A stretch of 64,000 bases of DNA from UBA7803 sp041686955 (GTDB lineage Bacteria > Pseudomonadota > Gammaproteobacteria > Pseudomonadales > Azotimanducaceae), in assembly GCA_041686955.1 (NCBI GenBank), contig JAWLCV010000013.1, forward strand, positions 10,857 to 74,856, in the 5' to 3' direction. This document shows positions 8,025 through 17,140 of the stretch, in pieces. Below the pieces are notes generated by a model that made no database searches, was not told where the DNA came from, and was given only the letters and a program-made list of their open reading frames with translations. Each line of letters starts with the position of its first letter. The stretch's first letter is position 1. The position numbers and the translations under genes were made by a program.

Positions 8025-9532
8025 TCCGATTCTCCAAGCGGTTTCGAGAATGGTCGAATCAGGCGCCGGGACTTCGACGCCACCACCAGAAAAAACGCCA
8101 GCATCGCCAGGAGCGGCCAATGTCCGTAGCGGGTGAAGGGCGTGGTGCCCGACATGGTCCGATACTCACCGCGCAGCGCGCCGGCGACGAACTGCGGCAG
8201 ACGCTCCCGCACCGCTCCCGTGTGGTCGATGACGGCCGTGACTCCGTTGTTGGTGCCCCGAAGCATGTAGCGGCCGTTCTCCAGGGCCCGCATGCGTGCC
8301 ATCTGCAGATGCTGCAGCGGCCCGATGCTGGCGCCGAACCACGAGTCATTGGAGATGGTCAGCAGCACGTCGGCGGCCGCCGCCTGGCCGCGCACCAGCT
8401 CCGGATAGACCACTTCGTAGCAGATGGCCACGACGCCCTGCTGACCGCCCAGGTCGAGCAGCGGTTGGCGCCAGTTCCCTGGTGCGGCGTGGGACATGGG
8501 CAGGTCGAAGAACTCGATGGTGCCGCGCAGCAGCGATTCCAGGGGGACGTACTCGCCGAAGGGCACCAGCCGGCGCTTCACGTAGCGTCCGTGGCCCGCC
8601 CCCAGCGCCAGCGCGGTGTTGCGGAACACCAACTCGCCGTCCGGCAGCCGCTCCACGGCGGGCAGGCCCATCACCAGGGCGGTGCCACTGGCCTGCCCCC
8701 GCCGGTTCAGACCCTCGAGCACATCCGCAGCCTGATGCGCCATGTAGGTGATGGCAGCTTCCGGCCAGATCATCAGATCCGCATCCCAGTGGGGCTCCGA
8801 CAGGGTGCGATAGGTATCGAGAATCGGTTCGCGGCTCTCGGGCAACCACTTCACCGCCTGATCCACGTTCCCCTGAATGAGCGCTACCTGCCGCGTCTCC
8901 ACCGGGCGGACCCAGTCGATGCCGACCAGAGGCCAGCCCGCGAGCCACGGAGCCAGCGCCACGGCCAGGGCCAGCCCCGCCGCCGCGACCCGGCGCCGCC
9001 GTGCCAAATCCAGGGCAGCCACCAGCATTCCGGCGCCGAGGGCGACGAAGAACCCCACCAGCAGAACCCCTCCCAGCGGTGCCCAGCCCGCCAGCGGCGT
9101 GTCGAGATGGGCGTAGCCGGCGAAGAGCCAGGGAAAACCCGTGAGGAACCACGTGAGCACCCATTCGAAGCCGGTGAACAGCACGGCGAACAGCAGCGCG
9201 TCACCGAGCGGTCGGCCGGACCGAAGACGCCCGAACGCCCAGGCGTTGGCCATGGGGAACAGCGCCAGGCCGGCGACGAAAACCGCGACGAGAAAAGCAG
9301 CCAGGGGCGGCGCCGCGTGGCCGTGCTCGTGAATGCTCACGTACACCCAGGACGCTCCGACCCCGTACTTGCCCACGCCGAACAGCCAGCCGGCCCACGC
9401 CGCGGAAACCCCGGGCCGGCGTAGCAGGGCGAACCATCCCGCCAGCGCGAGCAGGCCCAGGGGCCAGTAGTCGAAGGGCGCGAGGGAGAGCGGCAGCAAA
9501 GCCCCGAGGAGCAGGGCCACCCCGACGATCAT
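8021..9532 (-). CDS. lnt: Apolipoprotein N-acyltransferase
   Basis: Inner-membrane enzyme that adds the third acyl chain to the N-terminal cysteine of lipoproteins. The 503-residue protein has about six hydrophobic segments in its first 210 residues and then a nitrilase-like domain. All three catalytic elements are visible: Glu in WPEAAITYMAH, Lys in GRYVKRRLVPFGEY and Cys in VVAICYEVVYPE. The ATG at 9532 overlaps the corC stop in ATGA. It is the fifth gene of the conserved miaB-phoH-ybeY-corC-lnt run, and its own stop overlaps the YCII-like gene. Length and order match the family. Confidence 0.96.
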   Translation of the reverse strand: MIVGVALLLGALLPLSLAPFDYWPLGLLALAGWFALLRRPGVSAAWAGWLFGVGKYGVGASWVYVSIHEHGHAAPPLAAFLVAVFVAGLALFPMANAWAFGRLRSGRPLGDALLFAVLFTGFEWVLTWFLTGFPWLFAGYAHLDTPLAGWAPLGGVLLVGFFVALGAGMLVAALDLARRRRVAAAGLALAVALAPWLAGWPLVGIDWVRPVETRQVALIQGNVDQAVKWLPESREPILDTYRTLSEPHWDADLMIWPEAAITYMAHQAADVLEGLNRRGQASGTALVMGLPAVERLPDGELVFRNTALALGAGHGRYVKRRLVPFGEYVPLESLLRGTIEFFDLPMSHAAPGNWRQPLLDLGGQQGVVAICYEVVYPELVRGQAAAADVLLTISNDSWFGASIGPLQHLQMARMRALENGRYMLRGTNNGVTAVIDHTGAVRERLPQFVAGALRGEYRTMSGTTPFTRYGHWPLLAMLAFFLVVASKSRRLIRPFSKPLGESE

Positions 9533-10365
9533 GAATGTCGTTTGACCTGAAGAAGCCGCAAGCGCCGCGAGTCGGCGTTCAGTACCTTGAAGCGCAGGTC
9601 GTCGATGGTCACCACCTCGCCCCGCTCCGGCAGGTGGCCGAACGCCTTGAGCACCAGGCCGCCCACCGTGTCGAACTCCTCCTCGTCGAGGGAAACACCG
9701 AAGTAGGCGTTGAAGTCGTCCACCGCCGTGGTGGCCTTGACGTTGAAGGTCTCGTCGTCGAGCTGCTTGATGAAGGTCTCCTCGTCGACGTCGTGCTCGT
9801 CCTCGATGTCGCCGACGATCTGCTCGAGCACGTCTTCGATGGTGACGACACCGGAAACGTGACCGTACTCGTCTACCACGACGGCCATGTGGTTACGGGT
9901 GTTGCGGAACTCCTGCAGCAGGACGTTCAGACGCTTGCTCTCGGGTATGACCGCGGCAGGGCGGATGCAATCCTTGATGTCGAAGTGGTCGAGGTCCTTG
10001 CTGAGCGCCAGGGGCAGAAGGTCCTTGGCGTGGAGAATGCCCTTGATGTCGTCCAGGTCGTCGCCGATCACCGGGTATCGGGAATGCTGCGACTTGATGA
10101 TGGTGGGGAGCAGGACCTCGGGGGGGTCGCCGGCTTTCAGGTACACGAGCTGAGTGCGCGGGATCATGATGTCCCGCGCCTGCATGTCGGACACCTGCAA
10201 CGCCCCGAAGATGATGTTCAGGGCCTCGACGTCCATGATCTGACGGTCCGCGGCGTCTCGCAGCATGTCCATGAGCTCGCTGCGATCCGACGGCTCGTCA
10301 CTGAACAACGCGGACACCCAGTCGCGCAGCGTGCGCCGCGATGCCAGGTGATTGTTTTCGCTCAT
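9529..10365 (-). CDS. corC: CorC/YbeX CBS-domain protein
   Basis: Cytosolic CBS-pair protein of the CorC/YbeX family, linked in the literature to magnesium and cobalt efflux and ribosome homeostasis. The 278-residue protein has two CBS domains: MIPRTQLVYLKAG is typical of the first, and VVVDEYGHVSGVVTIEDVLEQIVGDIEDEHD is split across the second and its exit. A CorC_HlyC domain follows with GGLVLKAFGHLPERGE. There is no membrane DUF21 domain, as expected for the short form. The ATG at 10365 overlaps the ybeY stop. Confidence 0.95.
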   Translation of the reverse strand: MSENNHLASRRTLRDWVSALFSDEPSDRSELMDMLRDAADRQIMDVEALNIIFGALQVSDMQARDIMIPRTQLVYLKAGDPPEVLLPTIIKSQHSRYPVIGDDLDDIKGILHAKDLLPLALSKDLDHFDIKDCIRPAAVIPESKRLNVLLQEFRNTRNHMAVVVDEYGHVSGVVTIEDVLEQIVGDIEDEHDVDEETFIKQLDDETFNVKATTAVDDFNAYFGVSLDEEEFDTVGGLVLKAFGHLPERGEVVTIDDLRFKVLNADSRRLRLLQVKRHS

Positions 10366-10817
10366 CCTTCCCCGTATGGATCGCTCACACCGAAGCGATC
10401 CAGTATCTCGATCTCCAGTCGTTCCATCTCCGCCGCCTCGCCGGCGGATTGATGATCGTAACCCAAAAGGTGCAACACCCCATGCACGACCATGTGAGCG
10501 AAATGATCCGGATACGGCTTACCCTGATCCCCGGCCTCGTGCTCCACCACCGGTGCGCAGATCACCACGTCGCCCCACACCCGCGCCTCCGGCAAATCGA
10601 TACCCGCCGGAAAGCTGAGGACGTTGGTCGGGGCGTTCTTCTGCCGATACTGACGGTTGAGCGCCTGAGATTCCTCGGCGTCCACCACCCGCACGCACAG
10701 CTCCCCGGCCGCATGGCCGGTTCCCGGGGCGCCTTCCAGGGCACCTTCGGCCCAACGCTCGATGTCGGCGCAGGGGGGCACGGGTCGGCTCGTCGCCACC
10801 TGAACCTCAACCGGCAC
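10362..10817 (-). CDS. ybeY: Endoribonuclease / rRNA maturation factor YbeY
   Basis: Zinc-dependent endoribonuclease for 16S rRNA 3' maturation and ribosome quality control. The diagnostic zinc motif HGVLHLLGYDH is present, preceded by NVLSFPAG and WGDVVICAPVV. I chose the GTG at 10817, which gives 151 residues, close to the usual 155, and begins just where family similarity begins. The frame remains open to an ATG at 10907, but that extension is GFPATGFPATGFPAT, the out-of-frame reading of the repeated phoH tail. Start and phoH stop overlap by 11 bases, so translation is probably coupled. Confidence 0.92.
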   Translation of the reverse strand: MPVEVQVATSRPVPPCADIERWAEGALEGAPGTGHAAGELCVRVVDAEESQALNRQYRQKNAPTNVLSFPAGIDLPEARVWGDVVICAPVVEHEAGDQGKPYPDHFAHMVVHGVLHLLGYDHQSAGEAAEMERLEIEILDRFGVSDPYGEG

Positions 10818-11856
10818 TGCGGTCGCCGGGAAGCCGGTCGCCGGGAAGCCGGTCGCCGGGAACCCGGTCGCTGTCGCCGCCTGCGGGCGGCTCCCGATAG
10901 GCCGCATAGGCTTCGACGATCTTCTGTACCAGCGGATGGCGGACCACGTCCCGGGAGCTGAAATGGGTGAAGCTGATTCCCTCCACGTCCCGCAGCACGT
11001 TGCGCACGTTCACCAGCCCGGACTTCTGCCCCTTGGGCAGGTCGATCTGGGTGATGTCCCCCGTGATCACCGCGGTGGAGCCGAAGCCGATCCGCGTGAG
11101 GAACATCTTCATCTGCTCGATGGTGGTGTTCTGGCTCTCGTCGAGAATGATGAAGGCATTGTTGAGAGTGCGTCCCCGCATGTAGGCCAGGGGCGCCACC
11201 TCGATGACGTTGCGCTCGATGTACTTGTTCACCCGATCGACGCCCATCATCTCGTAGAGCGCGTCGTACAGCGGACGAAGATAGGGATCGATCTTCTGGG
11301 CCAGATCCCCAGGCAGAAAACCCAGCTTCTCGCCGGCTTCCACCGCCGGGCGCACCAGCAGGATGCGGCCGACCCGCTGCGTTTCCAGCGCCTCCACGGC
11401 GCACGCCACGGCCAGGTAAGTCTTGCCGGTGCCGGCGGGCCCGACGCCGAAATTGACGTCGTGGCCGCGGATGCGCTCGACGTAGGCCACCTGGTTGGCG
11501 CCCCGGGGCATCACCGACTTGCGCCCCGTGCGGATCGCTCGCTCGCTGGCGTCCTCGCGCTCGCCGGCGCGCCCTTCCTGGGCCAGCAGCTCGTCGACCC
11601 CGGCGTCCTGGAGGAACAGGTGCACCACGTCCGGGTCGATGCTGTCGCGCTCGGCGGTCTCCCGATAGAGCTGAGACAGCAAGGCGCTGGCGGCCTTCAG
11701 GCGCTGCTCCGGTCCGCTCACCTGAAAGACGTTGCCCCGGTTGCGAATGAGCACGCCCAGGCGCTTTTCGAGGTGCTTGAGATTCTGGTCGAAGGGCCCG
11801 CACAAGGCGGCTAGACGGCGGGAATCGTCGGGTTCCAGAATGACCTTGGTGGTCAT
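10807..11856 (-). CDS. phoH: PhoH-family ATPase (YbeZ type)
   Basis: Cytosolic P-loop ATPase of the PhoH/YbeZ family, which pairs with YbeY in RNA metabolism. GPAGTGKTYLA is the Walker A motif and NNAFIILDESQNTT the Walker B; an N-terminal KH-like region covers about the first 100 residues. The ATG at 11856 gives MTTKVILEPDDSRRLAALCGPFDQN, matching the family start; a TTG at 11886 is possible but not needed. The 349-residue protein ends in an unusual tail, VPGDRLPGDRLPGDRSAG, encoded by 15-base tandem repeats that overlap the upstream frame of ybeY. Confidence 0.94.
   Translation of the reverse strand: MTTKVILEPDDSRRLAALCGPFDQNLKHLEKRLGVLIRNRGNVFQVSGPEQRLKAASALLSQLYRETAERDSIDPDVVHLFLQDAGVDELLAQEGRAGEREDASERAIRTGRKSVMPRGANQVAYVERIRGHDVNFGVGPAGTGKTYLAVACAVEALETQRVGRILLVRPAVEAGEKLGFLPGDLAQKIDPYLRPLYDALYEMMGVDRVNKYIERNVIEVAPLAYMRGRTLNNAFIILDESQNTTIEQMKMFLTRIGFGSTAVITGDITQIDLPKGQKSGLVNVRNVLRDVEGISFTHFSSRDVVRHPLVQKIVEAYAAYREPPAGGDSDRVPGDRLPGDRLPGDRSAG
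10821..10868. repeat. Three 15-base tandem repeats at the phoH-ybeY junction
   Basis: The unit ggtcgccgggaagcc occurs exactly at 10821-10835 and 10836-10850, with one mismatch at 10851-10865, and then a partial copy. Being a multiple of three, it keeps both overlapping frames open and adds LPGDR units to the phoH C-terminus. It probably arose by slippage or unequal recombination. Confidence 0.9.
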
Positions 11857-11964
11857 CGCGACCACCCGGGAGGGTTCTTGACTCAATTCAGGCCCTGTGC
11901 AGACATCGTCCCGCTAGCATATAAAGCCGACGGGGGGTGTCAAATGAAGAATTCCGCAGCGCAT

Positions 11965-13347
11965 TCAAGCAATCAGGGTGCCACGCAGCGAGTTGGGAAG
12001 CGCCTCGTCGATCACGACGTCAGCGAACGTCCCGATTAGAGACTCGTCCGGCGCCGGGAAGTTCACCACCCGGTTGTTTTCCGTGCGTCCGGCGAGGGCG
12101 GCCCCACCCGACCCGGCGGCCCCCGACTCACGCCTGGAGCGGCCCGTGACCAGCACCCGCTGCCGGGTTCCCACCATGGCGCGGGCGATGGCGTCCGCCT
12201 GCTCGCGGATGCGCTGCTGCAGGCGCTCCAGCCGCGCCTTCTTCACCTCGAGAGGAATGGGATCCGCCAAGGCCGCGGCCGGAGTGCCAGGGCGGGGGCT
12301 GTAGACGAAGCTGAAGGAGACGTCGAAGCCCACCTCCTCGATGAGCGCCATGGTCTGCTCGAAATCCTCGTCCGTCTCGCCGGGAAAACCGACGATGAAG
12401 TCCGACGACAGGCTGATTCCGGGCCGAACCCGGCGCAGCGCGCTGATCTTCTGCCGATAGTCGGCGGCCGTGTGGCCCCGCTTCATGAGGGCGAGGACGC
12501 GATCAGAGCCGGACTGCACCGGCAGGTGCAGATGGTCCACCAGCTCGGGAACCCGGGCGAACGCATCGATGAGGCTGTCGGTGAACTCCACCGGGTGCGA
12601 GGTGGTGAAGCGTATTCGGTCGATGCCTTCCACCTCCGCCACGTAGTGAATCAGCTCCGCGAGATCCGCCACGTCCGTGTCGATGGCGCCGCGGTAGGCG
12701 TTGACGTTCTGGCCGAGCAGGTTGATCTCACGCACCCCCTGTTCCGCCAGGGCCACCACTTCCCGCATGACGTCCGCCACGGGGCGGCTCACTTCCTCGC
12801 CGCGGGTGTACGGCACCACGCAGAAGCTGCAGTACTTGCTGCAGCCCTCCATCACGGAGACGAAGGCGCTCGGCCCCTCGGCCCGGGGCTCCGGCAAGCG
12901 GTCGAACTTCTCGATCTCCGGGAAAGTCACGTCCACCAGGGGCACCCGGACGGAGGCCGCGGCATCGTGAGCCAGCACCGCGGCGGCGGGACTCGCCCGA
13001 TCGAGCATCTCCGGCAGCCGATGCAGGGTCTGCGGCCCGAAGACCACGTCCACGTGCGGCGCCCGAGATTGGATGGCCGCGCCCTCCTGGCTCGCCACGC
13101 ACCCCCCCACGCCGATCTTCAGGTGGGGCTTCTCGGCCTTGAGCCGCTTCCAGCGGCCGAGCTGGTGAAACACCTTCTCCTGGGCCTTTTCGCGGATCGA
13201 GCAGGTGTTCAGCAGGATCAGATCCGCATCCTCGGCCCGCTCCACCAGCTCGTAGCCCTGACTCGCCCGCAGCAGGTCCGCCATGCGCGACGAGTCGTAC
13301 TCGTTCATCTGGCAGCCGTGGGTTTTGATGAAGAGCTTCTTGCTCAA
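11965..13347 (-). CDS. miaB: tRNA-2-methylthio-N6-dimethylallyladenosine synthase
   Basis: Radical-SAM methylthiotransferase modifying A37 of tRNAs that read UNN codons. N-terminal KKLFIKTHGCQMNEYDSSRMADLL supplies the first cluster Cys; NTCSIR and GVGGCVA supply the others; CSKYCSFCVVPYTRG is the radical-SAM CxxxCxxC motif. A C-terminal TRAM domain follows. I prefer the TTG at 13347 because it gives the standard family N-terminus (MSKKLFIKTHG). A TTG at 13395, with AGAGGTG about 10 bases upstream, would add 16 poorly conserved residues and cannot be excluded. It heads the miaB-phoH-ybeY-corC-lnt block. Confidence 0.95.
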   Translation of the reverse strand: MSKKLFIKTHGCQMNEYDSSRMADLLRASQGYELVERAEDADLILLNTCSIREKAQEKVFHQLGRWKRLKAEKPHLKIGVGGCVASQEGAAIQSRAPHVDVVFGPQTLHRLPEMLDRASPAAAVLAHDAAASVRVPLVDVTFPEIEKFDRLPEPRAEGPSAFVSVMEGCSKYCSFCVVPYTRGEEVSRPVADVMREVVALAEQGVREINLLGQNVNAYRGAIDTDVADLAELIHYVAEVEGIDRIRFTTSHPVEFTDSLIDAFARVPELVDHLHLPVQSGSDRVLALMKRGHTAADYRQKISALRRVRPGISLSSDFIVGFPGETDEDFEQTMALIEEVGFDVSFSFVYSPRPGTPAAALADPIPLEVKKARLERLQQRIREQADAIARAMVGTRQRVLVTGRSRRESGAAGSGGAALAGRTENNRVVNFPAPDESLIGTFADVVIDEALPNSLRGTLIA

Positions 13348-13405
13348 AGCGCTCGCAGCCCGCACAGTGGGGCGCGGAATTATAGTGGGTTGCAATTTCC
13401 CGATA

Positions 13406-13421
13406 CACCTCTATATAGGTG
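13406..13421. promoter_or_regulatory. Inverted repeat between miaB and the DUF1820 gene
   Basis: CACCT-CTATAT-AGGTG sits in the divergent region between the two genes. The A/T-rich centre could be a -10 element for either strand, and the arms a protein-binding site. This is pattern only; no regulator is implied. Confidence 0.3.
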
Positions 13422-13443
13422 AGGGAAGCAGACAGGGGTCGTC

Positions 13444-13779
13444 ATGGCCGACAATCGCAAGCAGATGTACAAAGTGCTGTTCCACAACCAGGGCCACATC
13501 TACGAGGTATACGCCCGGGCCATCTACCAGAGCGATCTCTACGGCTTCATCGAGGTGGAGGACTACGTCTTCGGCACCCGCAGCAAGATGGTCATCGACC
13601 CGGCGGAGGACAAGCTGCGCAGCGAGTTCGAGGGCGTCCAGCGCAGCTTCATCCCCATGCACGCCATCATCCGCATCGACGAGGTGGAAAAGGAGGGCGT
13701 GGCCAAGATCACCGACGGCAAGGGCAGCAACGTCACGCCGTTCCCCATGCCGCTTCCCAGCGACGGCGGGAAGTCCTGA
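13444..13779 (+). CDS. DUF1820 family protein
   Basis: A 111-residue protein beginning MADNRKQMYKVLFHNQGHIYEVYARAIYQSDLYGF, which I recognise as the DUF1820 family of gammaproteobacteria; no function is established. It is soluble, with no signal peptide or membrane helix, and has RSFIPMHAIIRIDEVEKEG near the C-terminus. It is divergent from miaB and lies one base before the TTG start proposed for the acyl-CoA synthetase, so the two may form an operon. The family context supports the gammaproteobacterial assignment. Confidence 0.85.
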   Translation: MADNRKQMYKVLFHNQGHIYEVYARAIYQSDLYGFIEVEDYVFGTRSKMVIDPAEDKLRSEFEGVQRSFIPMHAIIRIDEVEKEGVAKITDGKGSNVTPFPMPLPSDGGKS

Positions 13780-13780
13780 C

Positions 13781-15298
13781 TTGACAGCCGGAGCGGCACC
13801 CGCCCGGGCGGTGCCCGCCTGGGCCGGACCGCTCTACTGGGCCGAGCACCGCGGCGACGACACCGCCTGGATCTTCGACGGCATTCGCGTGAGCTACGCC
13901 GAGCTCGGCGTCTGGGCCCTGAAGGGCAGCCAGCTGCTGCGCCGGCTCGGCCTCGCCAGCGGCGACGGCATCGCCGTGATCGCCCCCAATCATCCCCACT
14001 CCATGGCCGTGTACTGGGCGGCGCAGCTCGCCGGTCTCTATTACACGCCGGTGAGCGTCCAGTTCCAGCAGCGGGAAGTGCGGCACATTCTCGACGACTG
14101 CGACGCCAAGGTGCTGGTCTACCACGAAAGCCAGGCGGAGAAGGTGGCCGACGCGCCCCAGGCGATCCGTCTCGACATCGACCGCTGGCTCGAGCTCATC
14201 GACGCCGAGCCGGAGCGCCTCGTCGGCGACGCCGCCGAGGGCGCCGAGATGCTCTACTCCTCCGGCACCACGGGAACGCCCAAGGGGGTCCGGTCGGCTC
14301 GACCCGGGGCGCCGCTGAACACGGTCTCGGAGCTGTTCCGCCGCCGGGTCGAGCTCCACGGCATCGGCCGGGACACGGTTTACCTCTCGACGGCGCCGCT
14401 GTATCACTCGGCGCCCCTGCGCTACAACAGCATGGTCCAGCGCTGCGGCGGCACGTGCGTGATCATGCCCCGGTTCGAGGCCGAGCGGAGCCTTGCGCTC
14501 ATCGAGGCGGAACGGATCTCCCACAGCCAGTGGGTGCCCACCATGTTCGTGCGCCTGCTGCGGCTGCCGGAGGCGGTGCGTCAGCGCTACGACCTGTCGA
14601 GCCACCGGGTGGCGGTGCACGCGGCCGCACCGTGCCCGATAGAGATCAAGCGGAAGATGCTCGACTGGTGGGGCCCCATCCTCCACGAGTACTACTCCGG
14701 CACCGAAGGCAACGGCCAGACCGCCATTTCCCCTGACGATTGGCTGGCCCATCCCGGATCCGTGGGACGCCCCATCCTGGGCGAAGTGCACGTGGTGGAC
14801 GACGAAGGCCGGGAGCTGCCGCCGGGGCGCACTGGGCGCGTCTTTTTCTCCGGGGGTCCCCGCTTCGAGTACTACAAGGACCCGGAGAAGACCGCCGCGG
14901 CCTACGATCATCGCGGCTGGTCCACCCTCGGCGACATCGGCCACCTGGACCAGGACGGCTACCTCTACCTCAGCGACCGGGCTTCCCACACCATCATTTC
15001 CGGCGGAGTCAACATCTATCCCCGGGAAGTGGAAGACGTGCTGGTGAGCCATCCGGCGGTGCAGGACGCGGCGGTGTTCGGCATCCCCAACGAGGAGTTC
15101 GGCGAGGAGGTGAAGGCCGCTGTGGAACTGGCCGCTGGCGCGCCCCCGGTGACCGCCGAGGAGCTCATCGACTACTGCCGGGGGCGCCTCGCCCACCTGA
15201 AGTGCCCGCGCAGCATCGATTTTCACGACGCCCTACCCCGCCATCAGACGGGCAAGCTGTACAAGGAGCCGCTCAAGCGGCCCTATTGGAATCACTGA
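13781..15298 (+). CDS. AMP-binding acyl-CoA synthetase
   Basis: ATP-dependent acid-CoA ligase of the ANL superfamily. MLYSSGTTGTPKGV is the phosphate-binding loop, HEYYSGTEGNG the A5 motif, SDRASHTIISGGVNIYPREVEDVL the A7-A8 hinge, and TGKLYKEPLKR contains the catalytic A10 Lys. With the TTG at 13781, after GGGAAG, the protein has 505 residues, normal for the family; a GTG at 13811 is an alternative. The frame runs open upstream through the DUF1820 gene and is spurious there. The substrate is probably a fatty or aromatic acid but cannot be read from sequence. It overlaps the convergent DUF4242 gene by 7 bases. Confidence 0.88.
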   Translation: MTAGAAPARAVPAWAGPLYWAEHRGDDTAWIFDGIRVSYAELGVWALKGSQLLRRLGLASGDGIAVIAPNHPHSMAVYWAAQLAGLYYTPVSVQFQQREVRHILDDCDAKVLVYHESQAEKVADAPQAIRLDIDRWLELIDAEPERLVGDAAEGAEMLYSSGTTGTPKGVRSARPGAPLNTVSELFRRRVELHGIGRDTVYLSTAPLYHSAPLRYNSMVQRCGGTCVIMPRFEAERSLALIEAERISHSQWVPTMFVRLLRLPEAVRQRYDLSSHRVAVHAAAPCPIEIKRKMLDWWGPILHEYYSGTEGNGQTAISPDDWLAHPGSVGRPILGEVHVVDDEGRELPPGRTGRVFFSGGPRFEYYKDPEKTAAAYDHRGWSTLGDIGHLDQDGYLYLSDRASHTIISGGVNIYPREVEDVLVSHPAVQDAAVFGIPNEEFGEEVKAAVELAAGAPPVTAEELIDYCRGRLAHLKCPRSIDFHDALPRHQTGKLYKEPLKRPYWNH

Positions 15299-15822
15299 TC
15301 CCCGGCGATTCGCCGGAACCCCCACACCCGGGCGGTACCCGTCTGGGCGAGCGCATGGCGCACGACCTCGGCATCCGGCGCCCGGAACAGGCACAAGAGA
15401 CGCCGGTGGTCGTAGGAGACGACGACCCGCAGAAGGGTCACACCGAGATGCCGCAGGCGGTCGGGACCGGTGGCGCGCACCGCCGCCGCTTCCTCCGCGG
15501 TCAGCGGCTCCTCGCGGTGGTGCTCCGCCAGCACGTTGGGCTCGGCATCGGCGGCGAGGCCGGGGCCGCCCACCACTTCCCGGAGGGTGGCCGGCCACAG
15601 CGCATGCAACGCTTCCCGGGATTGCCGGAAGGCGGTGCGCACCGCCTCGCCGTCCGGTGCCTGGAAATGACACAGCATCCGCCGGCCGTCGCTGGACAGG
15701 TAGCTCTCGCGCCACTCCACGCGGTGCAGCATCCGGCATTCCGACGTGACCTCCGCCAGGGCACGCGCCTCTTCCTCGTCGAGGGGAGGATCGAACAGGC
15801 GTTCTACGAACACGTCGGCCAT
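15292..15822 (-). CDS. Two-domain DUF4242 protein (copy 1)
   Basis: A 176-residue protein made of two similar halves, each resembling DUF4242, a small ferredoxin-like family that databases call nickel-binding. Half one has VFVERLFDPPLDEEEARALAE and SSDGRRMLCHFQAPDGEAVR; half two has EEPLTAEEAAAVR and SYDHRRLLCLFRAPDAEVVR. The ATG at 15822 has GGAGA upstream. It is the last gene of the operon led by the BTAD regulator, 16 bases after the monooxygenase, and is a paralogue of the gene at 17865. No enzymatic role is known. Confidence 0.78.
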   Translation of the reverse strand: MADVFVERLFDPPLDEEEARALAEVTSECRMLHRVEWRESYLSSDGRRMLCHFQAPDGEAVRTAFRQSREALHALWPATLREVVGGPGLAADAEPNVLAEHHREEPLTAEEAAAVRATGPDRLRHLGVTLLRVVVSYDHRRLLCLFRAPDAEVVRHALAQTGTARVWGFRRIAGDQ

Positions 15823-15838
15823 GCTTGTCTCCACATCG

Positions 15839-17140
15839 TCACCCCGCCATGGAAACCAGCCGGCGTCGGTGACAGCTTTCCAGATGATCCACCAGGTGAG
15901 CGCAGAGATCCCGGGCGTCGTCCTCGGCCCCGTGGATGAAGCTCGACTTGCGGCGGCGCATGAAGGGGAGCCCCATGACGTACATGCCGGGGGCTTCCGC
16001 CACACCGCCATCGTGACGGATGGCGCCCTTGCGATCCAGCACCGGCACCTCGAGCCAGGAGTAGTCCGGTCGACACCCGGTGGCCCAGATGATGGAGCGG
16101 AACTCCCCGCTGGTCAGATCCACGGTCAGACGCGGCGAAGGGTCCACGCGGGTCGGCGCGAACTCCTCCGGCGGATCCACGGCGTCGGCACAACCGGAGG
16201 CCTCGGCCCATTCGTCGATGGTGGCGAGCAGCCGTTTCATCTTCAGATCCGCCATGGCGCAGTGGTTTCTGAGCGAGCCGGAGAACTGGGCCTTGCCGCC
16301 TCGAATGCCCGCCAGCCGGCCCACCAGGCAGACTCCGCGGTCGCTCAAGGCATTGAGGTCGAGGCTGGCTCGCGCCGGCGTACCGACGAGCTGAGGCGAC
16401 GGCACCCGCCGGGCCCGGACGATGTCGTCCACCTGGTCCCAACGCTGGTCGAGAATGCCGGCCGACTTCATCCACCACTGAATGTCCCTGCCCCGGTATA
16501 CCCGCGGCATGCGCACGTGCTCTCCCACCGCCAGGGCGACCGGGCGGCCGGAGCGCGCGATCTCGTCGGCGAGCTGCACGCCCGTGGCCGATGCGCCGAC
16601 GATGAGCACGCCGCCGGATGCCAGTTGCTCCGGGCTCTTGTAGTCCCGCGGCGTGTAGGCGTCGATGGCCGGGGGAACGGCCTCCGCCACGGCGGGCACC
16701 ACGGGCACGCTGAACGCCCCGCTGGCGATCACCAGGGCGCGGCAACGCCATTCGCCCTGGTCGGTGATCACCCGGTAGCCGTCCGCGGCCGGCCGCACCG
16801 AGGTGACGGTGGTGCCGGTACGAACCGGCGCCGAAATCCGCCGCGCGTACTCGTCGATGAAGTTGCTGACCTCCGGCATGGTCATGAAGCCGTCCGGGTC
16901 GTCGCCCCGATAGCCGTAGCCGGGAAGGCGGGTCAGCCAGTTCGGCGTCAGCAACCGGAGCGAGTCCCAGCGTTCGTGCCGCCAGGCGTTGCCGACCACG
17001 CCGCGCTCCAGCACGACGTGGTCGATGGCACGCTCGGTCAGGCACCGGCTCATGGCCAGCCCCGAGTGTCCGGCACCGATGACCACCACGGTCACGGTGC
17101 CGGCATCGGGCGATCCCGCGCTGCCAGTGCGCTCGTTCAT
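15839..17140 (-). CDS. Flavin-dependent monooxygenase-like NAD(P)/FAD protein
   Basis: Predicted FAD and NADPH binding oxidoreductase of the class B flavin monooxygenase / CzcO type, 433 residues. VVVIGAGHSGLAMSRCL near residues 18-34 is the FAD Rossmann motif, GGVLIVGASATGVQLADEI the NADPH Rossmann motif, and IIWATGCRPDYSWLE the late ATG motif. Between them, ERGVVGNAWRHERWDSLRL is typical. The ATG at 17140 overlaps the OsmC stop in ATGA. Its place between OsmC and two DUF4242 proteins suggests a role in redox or thiol chemistry or detoxification, but the substrate is unknown. Confidence 0.87.
   Translation of the reverse strand: MNERTGSAGSPDAGTVTVVVIGAGHSGLAMSRCLTERAIDHVVLERGVVGNAWRHERWDSLRLLTPNWLTRLPGYGYRGDDPDGFMTMPEVSNFIDEYARRISAPVRTGTTVTSVRPAADGYRVITDQGEWRCRALVIASGAFSVPVVPAVAEAVPPAIDAYTPRDYKSPEQLASGGVLIVGASATGVQLADEIARSGRPVALAVGEHVRMPRVYRGRDIQWWMKSAGILDQRWDQVDDIVRARRVPSPQLVGTPARASLDLNALSDRGVCLVGRLAGIRGGKAQFSGSLRNHCAMADLKMKRLLATIDEWAEASGCADAVDPPEEFAPTRVDPSPRLTVDLTSGEFRSIIWATGCRPDYSWLEVPVLDRKGAIRHDGGVAEAPGMYVMGLPFMRRRKSSFIHGAEDDARDLCAHLVDHLESCHRRRLVSMAG

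Noticed and set aside
13283..13780. Upstream extension of the acyl-CoA synthetase frame
   Set aside because: It reads through the DUF1820 gene in another frame and through the miaB promoter region; family similarity begins only after 13781.
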